DNA of 64,000 nt from Opitutus sp. ER46 (GTDB taxonomy: Bacteria; Verrucomicrobiota; Verrucomicrobiia; Opitutales; Opitutaceae), in contig NZ_QAYX01000022.1 in assembly GCF_003054705.1 (NCBI RefSeq), positions 1-64,000 on the forward strand, in the 5' to 3' direction. How positions within the stretch are numbered: the first letter of the stretch is position 1; every line of letters starts with the position of its first letter. The position numbers and the translations under genes are program-made. Positions 1-9,659 of this stretch are shown here, piece by piece. Under the pieces are notes generated by a model. That model saw only the letters and a program-made list of their open reading frames with translations. It searched no databases and was not told the origin of the DNA.

Positions 1-63
1 TCTTTTTCATTCAACCCCAATCACTTCTCAGACGGTGGCTCCCTTTCAACCGCATCGTTTCGG

Positions 64-90
64 CTTACTCTTCCTCTTTCTCTTTCTCTC
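64..90 (-). repeat. Pyrimidine-rich phrase repeat (family A, inverted copy)
   Basis: A run of CTTT, CTCTT and CCTCTTT words. Its complement reads GTAAGAG/GAAAGAG and matches the copies at 231-265, 18083-18122 and 23656-23700. It is the inverted partner of the copy at 231-265. Confidence 0.7.
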
Positions 91-173
91 AAACCCCGGC
101 CGGGTGCCATTGGCGCCCGAGCCCAGACCGACGTGTGCAGTGCCCTGCGGTGCTGCGAGGATTGTCCCCACTT

Positions 174-265
174 CAGTTTTCGCGGAGCGAAAACTGCGCG
201 GAGCGAAGACTGCTCAATCCCTCAATCCGGAGAGTAAGAGGAAGAGAAAGAGTAAGAGGAAGAGG
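174..265 (+). repeat. Hairpin plus purine-rich phrase repeat (family A)
   Basis: A perfect 10-bp stem, CAGTTTTCGC (174-183) with GCGAAAACTG (187-196) around a GGA loop, is followed after a partial second copy (GCGGAGCGAAGACTG) by a tandem run of AGAGTAAGAGG/AAGAG words at 231-265. The stem resembles the one at 22047-22070. Confidence 0.65.
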
Positions 266-344
266 CGGCGGGCCCCGGCCAGGGGCCCGCGGAGCCACGC
301 CTCGACATTTTCCCGGGGGCGCGCTTTCTTGGCGGGCTCGCATC

Positions 345-1979
<1,635 letters not shown>

Positions 1980-2005
1980 GCCGAGACGATCCGCGGCCAC
2001 GAGGG

Positions 2006-2039
2006 TGAACCACGAATGGACACGAAGGGACACGAAGGA
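2006..2039 (+). repeat. AACCACGAATGGACACGAA phrase repeat (family E)
   Basis: Two to three degenerate GGACACGAA units directly after metG. The same phrase occurs around ffh at 45464-45569 and 45748-45789. Confidence 0.65.
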
Positions 2040-2158
2040 TCGGGCGCAGCGTCGACGATCAGCCGCGGAATGCGGACTAATGTTCGTCGCTCGGCGGCTC
2101 GCCGTGTGAGTCGTGGGTCACCTGCGCGCCGCGGACTGGGTTCGGCGGCGACGCACCC

Positions 2159-3589
2159 ATGAAGATCCTGCCGCTGCATCCGGCCGACAACGCGTCGCCC
2201 GACGCGCTGCGCGCGTTTCTCGCGCAGTGCCGGGAGGCGGCGCGCCGGGCCGGCCGGCCGCAGTTGGTGAGTATCTCGCTGGCGGTCGAGGCGCTGGATC
2301 CGCTGGCGGTGCTGGAGTCGATCTTCGAGTCCACCGAGCCGCACTTCTACGCCGAGCGTCCCTCGACCGAGACGGCCATCGCCGGCGCCGAGGTTGCGCT
2401 CCGTTGCGAGGCCGCGGGACCCGAGCGCTTCGCGACCGTGCAGCGCTGGGTGACCGAAACGCTGGAGCACACGATCGCGGTCGGCGACGTCGACGCGCCG
2501 TTTGGCGGGCCGCATTTCTTCGCTGGGTTTGGCTTTGCGGACGACGCGGAGCCGGGCCAGCCGTTCGGACCGGCATCGGTGTTCGTGCCGCGCTGGCAGG
2601 TCTCGCTCGCAGGGGCGACGACGACCGCGGTGGCGAATCTCGTGGTCGGGCCCGACGAGGCGATCGATCCGCTGACCGAGCGGGTCTGGCGGGCGCACGG
2701 CAAGTTTCGCCGCTTCGACTACGCGGCTCCGAGTCCGGCCGGCGCGACGGTGCGATCGCGGTCGCGCAGTGCGCGGCAGAGCACAGAGGTGGGCGATTAC
2801 CGGGCGGCGGTGGCGAAGGCTCTGACGAGGATCGAGGCCGGTGGGTTGAACAAGATCGTGCTGGCGCGCGCGCGCGACGTGGAGGCCGACCAGCCGTTTC
2901 ACCCGCTGGAGATGCTGAACGGCCTGCGGCAGCGATTCCCGGACTGCTATGCGTTTTCGTTCACGAACGGCCGCGGCCCGAGCTTCATCGGCGCCACGCC
3001 GGAGCGCCTGGTGCGCGTGAGTCAGGGTGTGCTCGAGACCGAGGCGCTCGCGGGCTCGGCGGCGCGCGGGCAGACCGCGACGGAAGACGCCGCGCTCGGG
3101 GCGGCGCTGGCGCGGAGCGAGAAGGACCTGCGCGAGCAGCGCCAGGTGCTCGACGACATCGTGGCGCGGCTGAGCGCGCTGGGATTGAAGCCGACCTTTC
3201 CGGCGCAGCCGCAAGTGCGGCGGCTGGCGAACGTGCAGCATTTGCAGACACCGATCCGCGCCGAGCTGCCGACGCAGGTGCGGTTGCTCGACGTGGTGGC
3301 GGCGATGCACCCGACGCCGGCCGTCGGCGGCAACCCGCGACCCGTGGCGGTGCCGCTCATCCGCGAGCTGGAGGGTTTTCCGCGGGGCCTGTACGCCGGC
3401 GCGCTGGGCTGGATGAACGCGCGCGGCGGCGGGGAGTTTTTCGTTGGCATTCGGTCCGCCCTGGTCGAGGGCCCGCATGCCCGGGTCTATGCCGGCGCGG
3501 GCATCGTGGCCGGCTCGACTCCGGAAAAGGAATACGCCGAGACCGACCTGAAATTCCGCGCCATGCTCGACGCCTTCGGGCTGACGTAA
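2159..3589 (+). CDS. menF: Isochorismate synthase (menaquinone pathway)
   Basis: Converts chorismate to isochorismate, the first committed step to menaquinone or to a catecholate siderophore. The C-terminal chorismate-binding fold is clear: GGLNKIVLAR, then FIGATPERLV, GSAARG, the MHPTPAVGG signature, and the closing segment GAGIVAGSTPEKEYAETDLK with its metal/substrate-binding Glu. At 476 residues it has the usual length. No other men or siderophore gene lies nearby, so the choice between MenF and EntC/DhbC rests on the family alone. Confidence 0.88.
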   Translation: MKILPLHPADNASPDALRAFLAQCREAARRAGRPQLVSISLAVEALDPLAVLESIFESTEPHFYAERPSTETAIAGAEVALRCEAAGPERFATVQRWVTETLEHTIAVGDVDAPFGGPHFFAGFGFADDAEPGQPFGPASVFVPRWQVSLAGATTTAVANLVVGPDEAIDPLTERVWRAHGKFRRFDYAAPSPAGATVRSRSRSARQSTEVGDYRAAVAKALTRIEAGGLNKIVLARARDVEADQPFHPLEMLNGLRQRFPDCYAFSFTNGRGPSFIGATPERLVRVSQGVLETEALAGSAARGQTATEDAALGAALARSEKDLREQRQVLDDIVARLSALGLKPTFPAQPQVRRLANVQHLQTPIRAELPTQVRLLDVVAAMHPTPAVGGNPRPVAVPLIRELEGFPRGLYAGALGWMNARGGGEFFVGIRSALVEGPHARVYAGAGIVAGSTPEKEYAETDLKFRAMLDAFGLT

Positions 3590-3591
3590 AC

Positions 3592-3650
3592 GGCAGCCGC
3601 GCGCCGCGGCGGCCTAATGGAGAATTAAGAATGCAGAATGTAGAATTCTG
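3592..3650 (+). repeat. Hairpin-headed GAATGCAGAATG repeat (family B, copy 1)
   Basis: Stem GCCGCG (3596-3601) with CGCGGC (3605-3610) over a CGC loop, extendable by GGC/GCC across an A-G mismatch. It is followed by CTAATGGAGAAT and tandem AGAATG units. The other copies, at 7201, 35373 and 35527 (inverted), have different but equally paired stems. Confidence 0.7.
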
Positions 3651-3763
3651 CGGGGGGCGGCGCTGCAGCCTAGGACGAAGGGAAGAGGCGGACGTGGGCT
3701 GTCGCGGGCCAGGGGGAAGTCAGCTGCCAGTGAAGAAAGTTGGGATGATCGATTTCTTTGGCT

Positions 3764-3779
3764 CTTCGCTGAAGCGAAG
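3764..3779 (+). other. Perfect small hairpin
   Basis: CTTCGCT and AGCGAAG pair around a GA loop. There is no U-tract, so it is not a standard intrinsic terminator. A TATAAT lies at 3798-3803, just downstream, and could be a -10 element for the next gene, but no convincing -35 is present. Confidence 0.35.
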
Positions 3780-3886
3780 TGTCTAGGAAGCATTTGATAT
3801 AATTGGATAGAGTCACATCCGCTGCCTTTCACCTTTCGCGGCATCGACCTTTACATCTGTCATAGACCCGGCAGGGTTTCCTAACG

Positions 3887-4663
3887 GTGCTGAAGGCAAT
3901 GAGATCAATCGTGGCTAGCGGACTGGTTATCGCAGCATGCGTGGGCGCGGCCATTTGGTGGCTATACGCGCATAGGGCGTCCAAGATTATCCCTGCTGCG
4001 AAGGCTCCATCGGTTGCGGTAATTTCAAGCCGACAAACCCCGTCAGGCAAGCCCACCGCTACAACCATCGATGAACTCGTACAGCGGCGGCAAGGCGCAG
4101 CCGCTACGGATACGTCGGAACTGCGGATGTACAGCTTCTCAGGATATTCAATACTTGAGAAATTGGGAGGTGAGTTTCCATACGCCGAGAAAGAAGCCTT
4201 TGCAGCGACTATCTCCAGGTTTCTTGAAATCAAAGGCGAGTGGGAGGCTACGCTTATTCAACGCGCGTCCTTCGATGGTACGACTCTGAAACTGGTGATT
4301 CCTGCGTATGCCGAAGTGGGGCAGAGATTCCGGGAAATGTTGTTCGCGAAGATTCGAGGGAAAGTCTCCCCTGAAAACTATTCGAGGATAGTAAAGGAGG
4401 CCTCCGCGGATATCACGGCTCTCTTTGATTCGTTCGGCAAGGTGCCGCAGACTTTTGAGGTTCAACCCACCTCGCCCCAGGCCGGGACCGGGAAGAAGCA
4501 ATATATGTCAAACCGGGTTGTCTGGGACGTAGATGCAGAGGGGCACTCGGCGGGATGGGGCGGCTGGGAAGTGTTCACTGCCCCTGACGGACGAACCGTG
4601 GTGGGCCCCTACTGTGGCGTCGCGCGCGAGATCGCGAAGGCGTATGGAATTGCAGCGCAATGA
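3887..4663 (+). CDS. Membrane-anchored hypothetical protein
   Basis: 258 residues from a GTG at 3887; an ATG at 3899 is equally possible. An N-terminal hydrophobic segment (about residues 8-28) suggests a single membrane anchor with the rest outside. The remainder is soluble, with a tail rich in Gly and aromatic residues (GHSAGWGGWEVF). I recognise no family. Base composition is visibly less GC-rich than the neighbouring genes and codon choice is more mixed, which suggests more recent acquisition. Confidence 0.6.
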   Translation: MLKAMRSIVASGLVIAACVGAAIWWLYAHRASKIIPAAKAPSVAVISSRQTPSGKPTATTIDELVQRRQGAAATDTSELRMYSFSGYSILEKLGGEFPYAEKEAFAATISRFLEIKGEWEATLIQRASFDGTTLKLVIPAYAEVGQRFREMLFAKIRGKVSPENYSRIVKEASADITALFDSFGKVPQTFEVQPTSPQAGTGKKQYMSNRVVWDVDAEGHSAGWGGWEVFTAPDGRTVVGPYCGVAREIAKAYGIAAQ

Positions 4664-4976
4664 ACCACGCCTACCGGGGTGATCGCATACCTTTATCCTT
4701 CGTCGGGGGCCGATCCTCACGCCTCACGGTCTCTTCGTGTTCGCGCAAAGAGGGGGCGGTCGTGCAACGCGGGGGGCATTCGGCCGGCGTCAGTGGCGAT
4801 CAGCATTTGCGCAGCGGCCAAAGATAAGGCGGCGTGGGCCGCGGCTGCGTCGGAAAGGTGAAAGGTAAGCGATGGCCCTCTGGAACGGGCTCCGGCGGAC
4901 GGGCTGGGCGGCCGGCAGAGGGCGGCTAGTCCACGCCGGCCTGGGGGTGGCTCGAGGCGGTTGTGTTCGCGGTCGC
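4664..4976. other. Gap between convergent genes, nothing recognised
   Basis: 313 bp between the convergent hypothetical genes. I see no conserved frame, RNA gene or rho-independent terminator, only G-rich filler. Confidence 0.4.
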
Positions 4977-5837
4977 CTATTCCTGCCTGATCCACGGCAC
5001 GTCCAGGCGGCGCTTGTCGGGGCCAAGGTTCGCCTCGATCCATGAACGGCATTCGCGGGTCTGTTCGGGCGAGAAGCGGTACACCCGCTTGACCACGCCA
5101 ACATAGTCATGGCCCGGCGGCAGACCGCGGAACCGGTGCGGCAAAAAGACCACGCCGTGCTCTCCGGCCTTGGGCCAGCCTCCCTTCTGGATGAACCGCT
5201 CGTTGGGTTTGATGTACCAGCGGTACGCTTCCTCGACGTACGAAATCGCCAGGTCGCTGAGGGGAACCTCGTGGCCATTCCCATCCCGGACGACCTCGTT
5301 GCTCTGCACCGCGCGCAAGATTTCCGCGTAGGGCTGGTAATCGAACTGGCGGTAGCGGTCGTTGATCGCTGCACCCAGGCACGAGCTGAATTCGTCGACA
5401 GCGATGTCGCCGTTGAAATCTCCCATCAGGTAGTTGTCGCCCGGGAATGCGACCCGGACTTGGGCGTGATCGGCCGCAAGGAGCAGTGTTCCCGTGAACG
5501 GGTACTGTGGGATAATCCACATGTCGTCGCCGTCGGACGCGTAGGGAATCCAGTCCCGCTCGTCGGCCGTCACCCGGCGATCGTGCTTCCGCAGGTACAC
5601 CCAGCTCTGCTTCTGGTACTTGCCGAGCGGACCGATCTTCTCGTCGGCGTACGCGTTGAGGTGCACGCCTTCCCAGTGCAGCAGCACCGCGTAACCCGGT
5701 TCGGTCTGGTACAGCGTGGCGGCGGGTCCGCGGACGGGAATCGGGGCGCACGCGCCGCAGAGCATGGCTGACAACAGCGCCAGCCACAGCTGTAGAGCGG
5801 CGTGCAGCCCACGCGTCGGAGCGGTCGCATCACTCAT
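4977..5837 (-). CDS. Exported hypothetical protein, possible lipoprotein
   Basis: 286 residues from the ATG at 5837, where the start overlaps the stop of the upstream 70-codon gene (ATGAGTGA), so the two are probably translationally coupled. The N-terminus has a hydrophobic stretch (LQLWLALLSAMLCGAC) resembling a signal peptide with a poor lipobox. The mature part contains DFNGDIAVDEFSS, which looks like an EF-hand-type calcium loop, and many Tyr and Trp residues. No family is recognised. An upstream in-frame Met would give 309 residues but would run into the preceding gene. Confidence 0.6.
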   Translation of the reverse strand: MSDATAPTRGLHAALQLWLALLSAMLCGACAPIPVRGPAATLYQTEPGYAVLLHWEGVHLNAYADEKIGPLGKYQKQSWVYLRKHDRRVTADERDWIPYASDGDDMWIIPQYPFTGTLLLAADHAQVRVAFPGDNYLMGDFNGDIAVDEFSSCLGAAINDRYRQFDYQPYAEILRAVQSNEVVRDGNGHEVPLSDLAISYVEEAYRWYIKPNERFIQKGGWPKAGEHGVVFLPHRFRGLPPGHDYVGVVKRVYRFSPEQTRECRSWIEANLGPDKRRLDVPWIRQE

Positions 5838-6042
5838 ACTCGTACGGCTCACTCCAGTCCCAGAGGTCGTAGTCCCAGTAATCATAATCGTCATCCGGCT
5901 GATCATGGGAGTTGTGGTACAGTTCGTTCAGTTCCGCCTGCTTGGCGTACTGTTCGTCGAAGCGCGACAGGTCGTCGTCGGGTGTTTGGATAATATCAAA
6001 TCCGAAGATCGTCCCGAGAATTCCGTCGGAGCACGCGGACAC
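5830..6042 (-). CDS. Small acidic, aromatic-rich hypothetical protein
   Basis: 70 residues from a GTG at 6042; no better start is visible. The C-terminal third is extraordinarily rich in Asp, Tyr and Trp (DDDYDYWDYDLWDW). Its stop overlaps the start of the exported protein downstream, which supports a real two-gene unit. No family is recognised. The tail could be a binding patch for metal or carbohydrate, but that is speculation. Confidence 0.5.
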   Translation of the reverse strand: MSACSDGILGTIFGFDIIQTPDDDLSRFDEQYAKQAELNELYHNSHDQPDDDYDYWDYDLWDWSEPYEYE

Positions 6043-6114
6043 AACGAGGGGCCGAACGGGTGCAGGCCGCGGCGGCGCAACCGGGTTCGGTCAGCTTTGC
6101 TGGCAACCAGATCC

Positions 6115-7155
6115 TCAGCGGTGGATTGCCAGCGGAACCTGCAGGCGGGTCGCGACCGCGACGCCGTTCTTCACCCTCGGGAGAAAGAGCCAGCGGGAAG
6201 TGTCATCGACCAGCTTCTGGTTGATCACTGCGCCTTGGGGCGGGGCGAAGCTGGCATCCGTGACCCGGCCGGCGGCATCCACCTGCAGGGTGGCGGTCAG
6301 CGTGCTGGCTTCGAGCGTCTGGTACTCGTCCAGGTTCAGACCCATCGCATAGGGCTTCGGGCTCGCGTTGCCGCCTGCGGCACCCTGCACGTGGTTGTAC
6401 ACGGCGAAGCGGTGCATCGAGCGCTGGTTCTCGGCGGCGTTGGCCATGCTTCGCGCCAGGATCACGAACGAATCCAGCACCTTCTGCGGCCCGACATAGG
6501 TCTCGCCTTTATAGCTGTGGAACAGCATCTCGCCGTCCCGATTGAGCAGCACCACGCAGGGGATACCTGGGCCGGCCCAGCGTTCGATGGCAGCGACGGA
6601 CTCGAGGCGCCGGAACTTCACGGCCGGCCACGGCATTTTGGCCTCCCGCATGTAGGTCAGCTGGTCTTTGTCCGTCTCGTCGCTGCTCACGAAGATGACC
6701 TCGAACAGGTCGGGAATGGATTGTTTGAGTGCGTGGTATTGGCGCACGAAGTCGGGACTGAATTGCCGGCAGGGGCCGCACCAGTGAGCGCCGAAATAGA
6801 TGAGGTAGAACTCGGGTTCCACGCGATTGCCCGGTTCGAAATCCACGAGCCTCTCGCCGGCGAGCACGGCGAGCTTGCCTTTCAAGGTCGCTGCCACCCG
6901 GGACTGCGAGTCCGCCCAGCTGACGGTCTGCGGCGGGTGCGCCGCAATGTACGTTGCCACGCGGGGGACCTCGGCCTCTGCCAGCTCATCGAGCGGAATC
7001 AGCAGATTGTCTTTCGCGTCGGCGAAGAGGGCGACGCGGCCATAGATGCCGGCGAGTTGACCCTTCACGGTCCCATCCGTGCGCGTTTGCCAAGTCTCGG
7101 TGGTGGCGGCGCCGGCGCTGACCGCGAGCAGGAGCAGGAGAGCAATGTGCTTCAT
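6115..7155 (-). CDS. Periplasmic thioredoxin-like protein with TonB C-terminal-like domain
   Basis: 346 residues from the ATG at 7155, which begins a clear signal peptide (KHIALLLLLAVSAGAA). The frame upstream only translates repeat DNA. Domain order: a small SHD1-like N-terminal module (about 22-75, TDGTVKGQLAGIYGRVALF), a thioredoxin/TlpA fold with the redox motif WCGPC at 125-129 and the cis-Pro region GIPCVVLL, then a region (about 268-346) resembling the TonB C-terminal domain (LQVDAAGRVTDASF). The thioredoxin part should be a periplasmic disulfide reductase or a sensor. The fused end is unusual. Confidence 0.75.
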   Translation of the reverse strand: MKHIALLLLLAVSAGAATTETWQTRTDGTVKGQLAGIYGRVALFADAKDNLLIPLDELAEAEVPRVATYIAAHPPQTVSWADSQSRVAATLKGKLAVLAGERLVDFEPGNRVEPEFYLIYFGAHWCGPCRQFSPDFVRQYHALKQSIPDLFEVIFVSSDETDKDQLTYMREAKMPWPAVKFRRLESVAAIERWAGPGIPCVVLLNRDGEMLFHSYKGETYVGPQKVLDSFVILARSMANAAENQRSMHRFAVYNHVQGAAGGNASPKPYAMGLNLDEYQTLEASTLTATLQVDAAGRVTDASFAPPQGAVINQKLVDDTSRWLFLPRVKNGVAVATRLQVPLAIHR

Positions 7156-7200
7156 GGCAGCGACGATGGATTTTCGCCGCCGAGCGACAAGCCGTGTTTC

Positions 7201-7265
7201 GGCCGCGCTGCAGCCGCCGCGCGGCCTGATGGAGAAGGAAGAATGCAGAATGTAGAATTTTGCAG
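7201..7265 (+). repeat. Hairpin-headed GAATGCAGAATG repeat (family B, copy 2)
   Basis: A perfect 8-bp stem, GGCCGCGC (7201-7208) with GCGCGGCC (7219-7226), then TGATGGAG and the GAATGCAGAATGTAGAATTT phrase. It lies upstream of the thioredoxin-like gene. Confidence 0.7.
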
Positions 7266-7370
7266 GGCTCCTGCCGTCTCCGCGGACGACACTCGGTGGA
7301 TTGGCCGCGCTACGCGGGCTCTGACTTCCCAGCTCTGGGGCCTCCAAGGTCGGGTCTGATTGCTGACACT

Positions 7371-7432
7371 GCTTCTGGCTTCTGGCCTCAGGCTTCCGGC
7401 CTCTGCCTCTGACCTCCGCCCGCCGGCTTCAG
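7371..7432 (-). repeat. Phrase repeat of GGCTTCTGGC words (family D, inverted copy)
   Basis: Degenerate tandem words GGCTTCTGGCCTC and GGCTTCCGGCC. The complement (GAAGCCGGAAGCCAGAAGCC) matches the long array at 43831-44012. Confidence 0.6.
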
Positions 7433-7450
7433 CTTTCCGCGTTCAGTCCT

Positions 7451-8278
7451 TCAGCCTTTGTCTTCCACGCGCGGTGCCGTCGGCAGCGTGCGGAGCGCGA
7501 ACTGGATGAGGGACTCGATTTGCTCGTCGGTGAGGGGGCCACCTTGGGCCTTTGACCAGCCGGGCATCATCGTGCCGGGCCTGCCCTCGGTGATCCAGCG
7601 GCGCCAGTACGCGTCATCGCGGTGCTGGCGGGCGGTGAGGAGATCGGGAACGGCGGGATCGCGGCGGGTGGCGAAGTGGCACACGCCGCACGCGGCGAGG
7701 AAGAGTTGGCCGCCGGAGAGGCCGGTGGCGGGCGTGACGTGGCAGGAGACACAGTCGCCGCGGAACACGGCCTGGCGGTCGGCGCGGGCGATCTCGCGGT
7801 GGCGGCGACGGGCGGCTTCCTCGACCACGGGAATGGTGGCGGTGACGCGCAGCACCTGCGTGCCGGCGGTGGAATCGACGTAGATGGCTTTGGTGACTTT
7901 ACCGTCCATGCCGCGAACGTTCAGCTCGCCGGAGAAGGAGCCGCTGGCGCCAGGTTCGAGCCGCCATGGCAGCGCGGGCAGACTGGGGACGGTGCAATGG
8001 CAAGTCGGGCGAACCTCGCGGATCGTCACGACGGCGTCGCTGGCGTTCACGACGGTGAACTGGAAATCAGCGGTCGTCTGGCCCGGGGCGAGGGTGAGCA
8101 CCTGCTCCATGGCGTCCCAGACCAGCGGATGCGGTGTGGAAGAGACCGCGCCGGCGGCCGGGGCGGGCACGGCAGGCTCGGACGCGGCGGGGGCGTCGGC
8201 GGGCAGAAGCGTCACGAAGAACGCGATACAGGCGCACGCTAGGCCGCGCAGCGAGAGGTGCGGCGCGAGGCGGGGCAC
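7451..8278 (-). CDS. DUF1573 and di-haem cytochrome c fusion, exported
   Basis: From the GTG at 8278 the product has 275 residues and starts close to a signal peptide (LACACIAFFVTLLPADAPAA). A DUF1573-type beta-sandwich (about 45-150, with PTCHCTVP) is followed by a cytochrome c region with two haem-binding motifs, CVSCH and CGVCH, and a likely Met ligand in TMMPGW. This fits a periplasmic electron carrier. The frame also opens at 8392, but the extra 38 residues are a translation of the family C repeat. The gene lies downstream of holB on the same strand. Confidence 0.72.
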   Translation of the reverse strand: MPRLAPHLSLRGLACACIAFFVTLLPADAPAASEPAVPAPAAGAVSSTPHPLVWDAMEQVLTLAPGQTTADFQFTVVNASDAVVTIREVRPTCHCTVPSLPALPWRLEPGASGSFSGELNVRGMDGKVTKAIYVDSTAGTQVLRVTATIPVVEEAARRRHREIARADRQAVFRGDCVSCHVTPATGLSGGQLFLAACGVCHFATRRDPAVPDLLTARQHRDDAYWRRWITEGRPGTMMPGWSKAQGGPLTDEQIESLIQFALRTLPTAPRVEDKG

Positions 8279-8279
8279 G

Positions 8280-8351
8280 TGCAGGTTGGAAAGTGGCAGG
8301 TACGCCGATGCGGCGGTTGCAGGTTTGAAAGTTGGAAAGTGGCAGGTTGGG
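8280..8351 (+). repeat. Hairpin-headed GTTGCAGGTTTGAAAG repeat (family C, copy 1)
   Basis: Stem CGCCG (8303-8307) with CGGCG (8311-8315) over ATG, then tandem GTTGCAGG/TTTGAAAG/TTGGAAAG/TGGCAGG words. It sits at the 5' end of the cytochrome gene and extends its open frame. Confidence 0.65.
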
Positions 8352-8424
8352 CGAGCCATGGAGGGCGGAGAGACGGAGTCCCGAGAGAACAATTACGAGA
8401 ATGAGAACGATTTGGGGAGGACCC

Positions 8425-8582
8425 GGCCGGACCTCAACTTGCCAACTTGTGAACTTGGAACCTGTCAACGTGGCGGTTTCCCAACCTGGAACCTGCCCAA
8501 CTTGGCGGTGTGCCGGCCCTGAAGTTTGACAACCTGAAACTTTCCAACCTGCGACTTTCAACTCCGCCGGCGCCGCCGCCGG
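8425..8582 (-). repeat. Long family C phrase array with terminal hairpin (inverted)
   Basis: Repeated CCAACTTG, CCAACCTG and GAACCTG words. On the minus strand it is headed by a perfect stem, CCGGCG (8567-8572) with CGCCGG (8577-8582). It starts immediately after the holB stop, so it lies in the holB/cytochrome intergenic space. Confidence 0.65.
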
Positions 8583-9572
8583 TCAGCGGCGGGTCCAAAT
8601 GCGGAGGGAGGAGAGTAGAAACTTTTCGAGCGCGGCGGACTCGTTGAGGTTGAGCCGGAGGAGGCTCACGTCGTGTTCGAGTTCCTCGACGGCGGCGGCG
8701 ATCGCGCGGCGGGCGGTTTCATCACCGGCGTTGAGCCGCGGCAGCGCGAACTCGCGGGTGGAGAGCTCGATCTCGGCGAAGAGGCGGGCGCGGAGGCCGT
8801 TGGCGATGCCGGTCTCGATCGCGACCTGTTCGTCGTCGCTCAGATCGGCGGGGAGCTTCTCCTTCTGCTGTTCCCAGACGGCAGTCGTGGCGGCCTCGAG
8901 GACGGCGGCGAACCGGGCGACGAGTCCATAGGCCGTGAATACGTGGTCGGCGATGACGTGCTTGTCGCTCGCGGCGGCGTCGCAGAGCCGGCCAAGCCAG
9001 GCGCGGTAGTCGTCGCGCCACGGCGCCCAGCCGTCGGCGTTCATGGTCGCGGCGAGCGAGGGAAAACGGAAATGGAGCACGCGGCTGCGGATCGTGGGCA
9101 GGAGCGCGTACGGGCGCGTCGTGAGGAGCAGCAGGGTGGTGTGCGCCGGCGGCTCCTCGAGGGTCTTGAGGAAGACGTTGGCGGCGGTGAGGTGCATCCG
9201 ATCCACCTCGTGGATGATGGCGACCTTGCGCGGGGCGACGGCGGGCGAGACCTGGATCTTGTTGATCAGCGCGCGGGTGGCGTCGGCCGAGATCTGCCGC
9301 ATCTTGCCGGCGGGCCGCAGGAAGAAGCAGTCGGGGTGCTGCTCGGGGGCGAAGCTCCCCTCGCCGCGGCGCGTTTGGGCTCCGGTCTGCGGATCGATCG
9401 TCACGTTGAGCAACCGGTCGGCGATCGCGAGGGCGATGGCGGCGAGCGTGTCATGGTCGTCGCCGTGCAGCAGGACGCTGTGTGACAGCCGCTGGCGGGC
9501 GATGGCCTGCTCAATGACGACGATTGCCGGGGTGCCGACGAGGGCTTCGGGCCAGGGAGCGACGGGGGACAT
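8583..9572 (-). CDS. holB: DNA polymerase III subunit delta prime
   Basis: Clamp-loader ATPase-fold subunit of the replisome, 329 residues. The N-terminal AAA-like part has a degenerate P-loop (LLHGDDHDT), the usual state in delta-prime, which does not hydrolyse ATP. The HEVDRMHLTAANVFLKTLEEPP segment and TIRSRVLHFRFP give the delta-prime/tau-like signature. The zinc-binding cysteines of the family are absent. It lies 87 bp downstream of tmk, the classical tmk-holB arrangement. Confidence 0.85.
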   Translation of the reverse strand: MSPVAPWPEALVGTPAIVVIEQAIARQRLSHSVLLHGDDHDTLAAIALAIADRLLNVTIDPQTGAQTRRGEGSFAPEQHPDCFFLRPAGKMRQISADATRALINKIQVSPAVAPRKVAIIHEVDRMHLTAANVFLKTLEEPPAHTTLLLLTTRPYALLPTIRSRVLHFRFPSLAATMNADGWAPWRDDYRAWLGRLCDAAASDKHVIADHVFTAYGLVARFAAVLEAATTAVWEQQKEKLPADLSDDEQVAIETGIANGLRARLFAEIELSTREFALPRLNAGDETARRAIAAAVEELEHDVSLLRLNLNESAALEKFLLSSLRIWTRR

Positions 9573-9659
9573 GGACGGTGGGATGGGCGCAGGAGCAGCG
9601 ACGGCGAGAAGGGGTGGAAAAGAACCGCCCCCTCGTGCCGCGCGGACCTGCGGGGCGGG

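Larger units (their letters stand above)
1..344. other. Intergenic region upstream of metG, repeat-rich
   Basis: No gene is supported here. The stretch holds a pyrimidine-rich phrase (64-90), a perfect hairpin (174-196) and the purine-rich inverse of the first phrase (231-265). Open frames through it are by-products of the low-complexity repeats. The metG promoter must lie here, but I see no clear -35/-10 pair. Confidence 0.5.

Noticed and set aside
3764-3779. Intrinsic terminator after menF
   Set aside because: The hairpin is perfect, but no run of T follows it and it is about 175 bp beyond the stop codon.
8425-8582. Small RNA gene
   Set aside because: The stretch is a degenerate phrase array; nothing in it looks like a promoter plus terminator unit.
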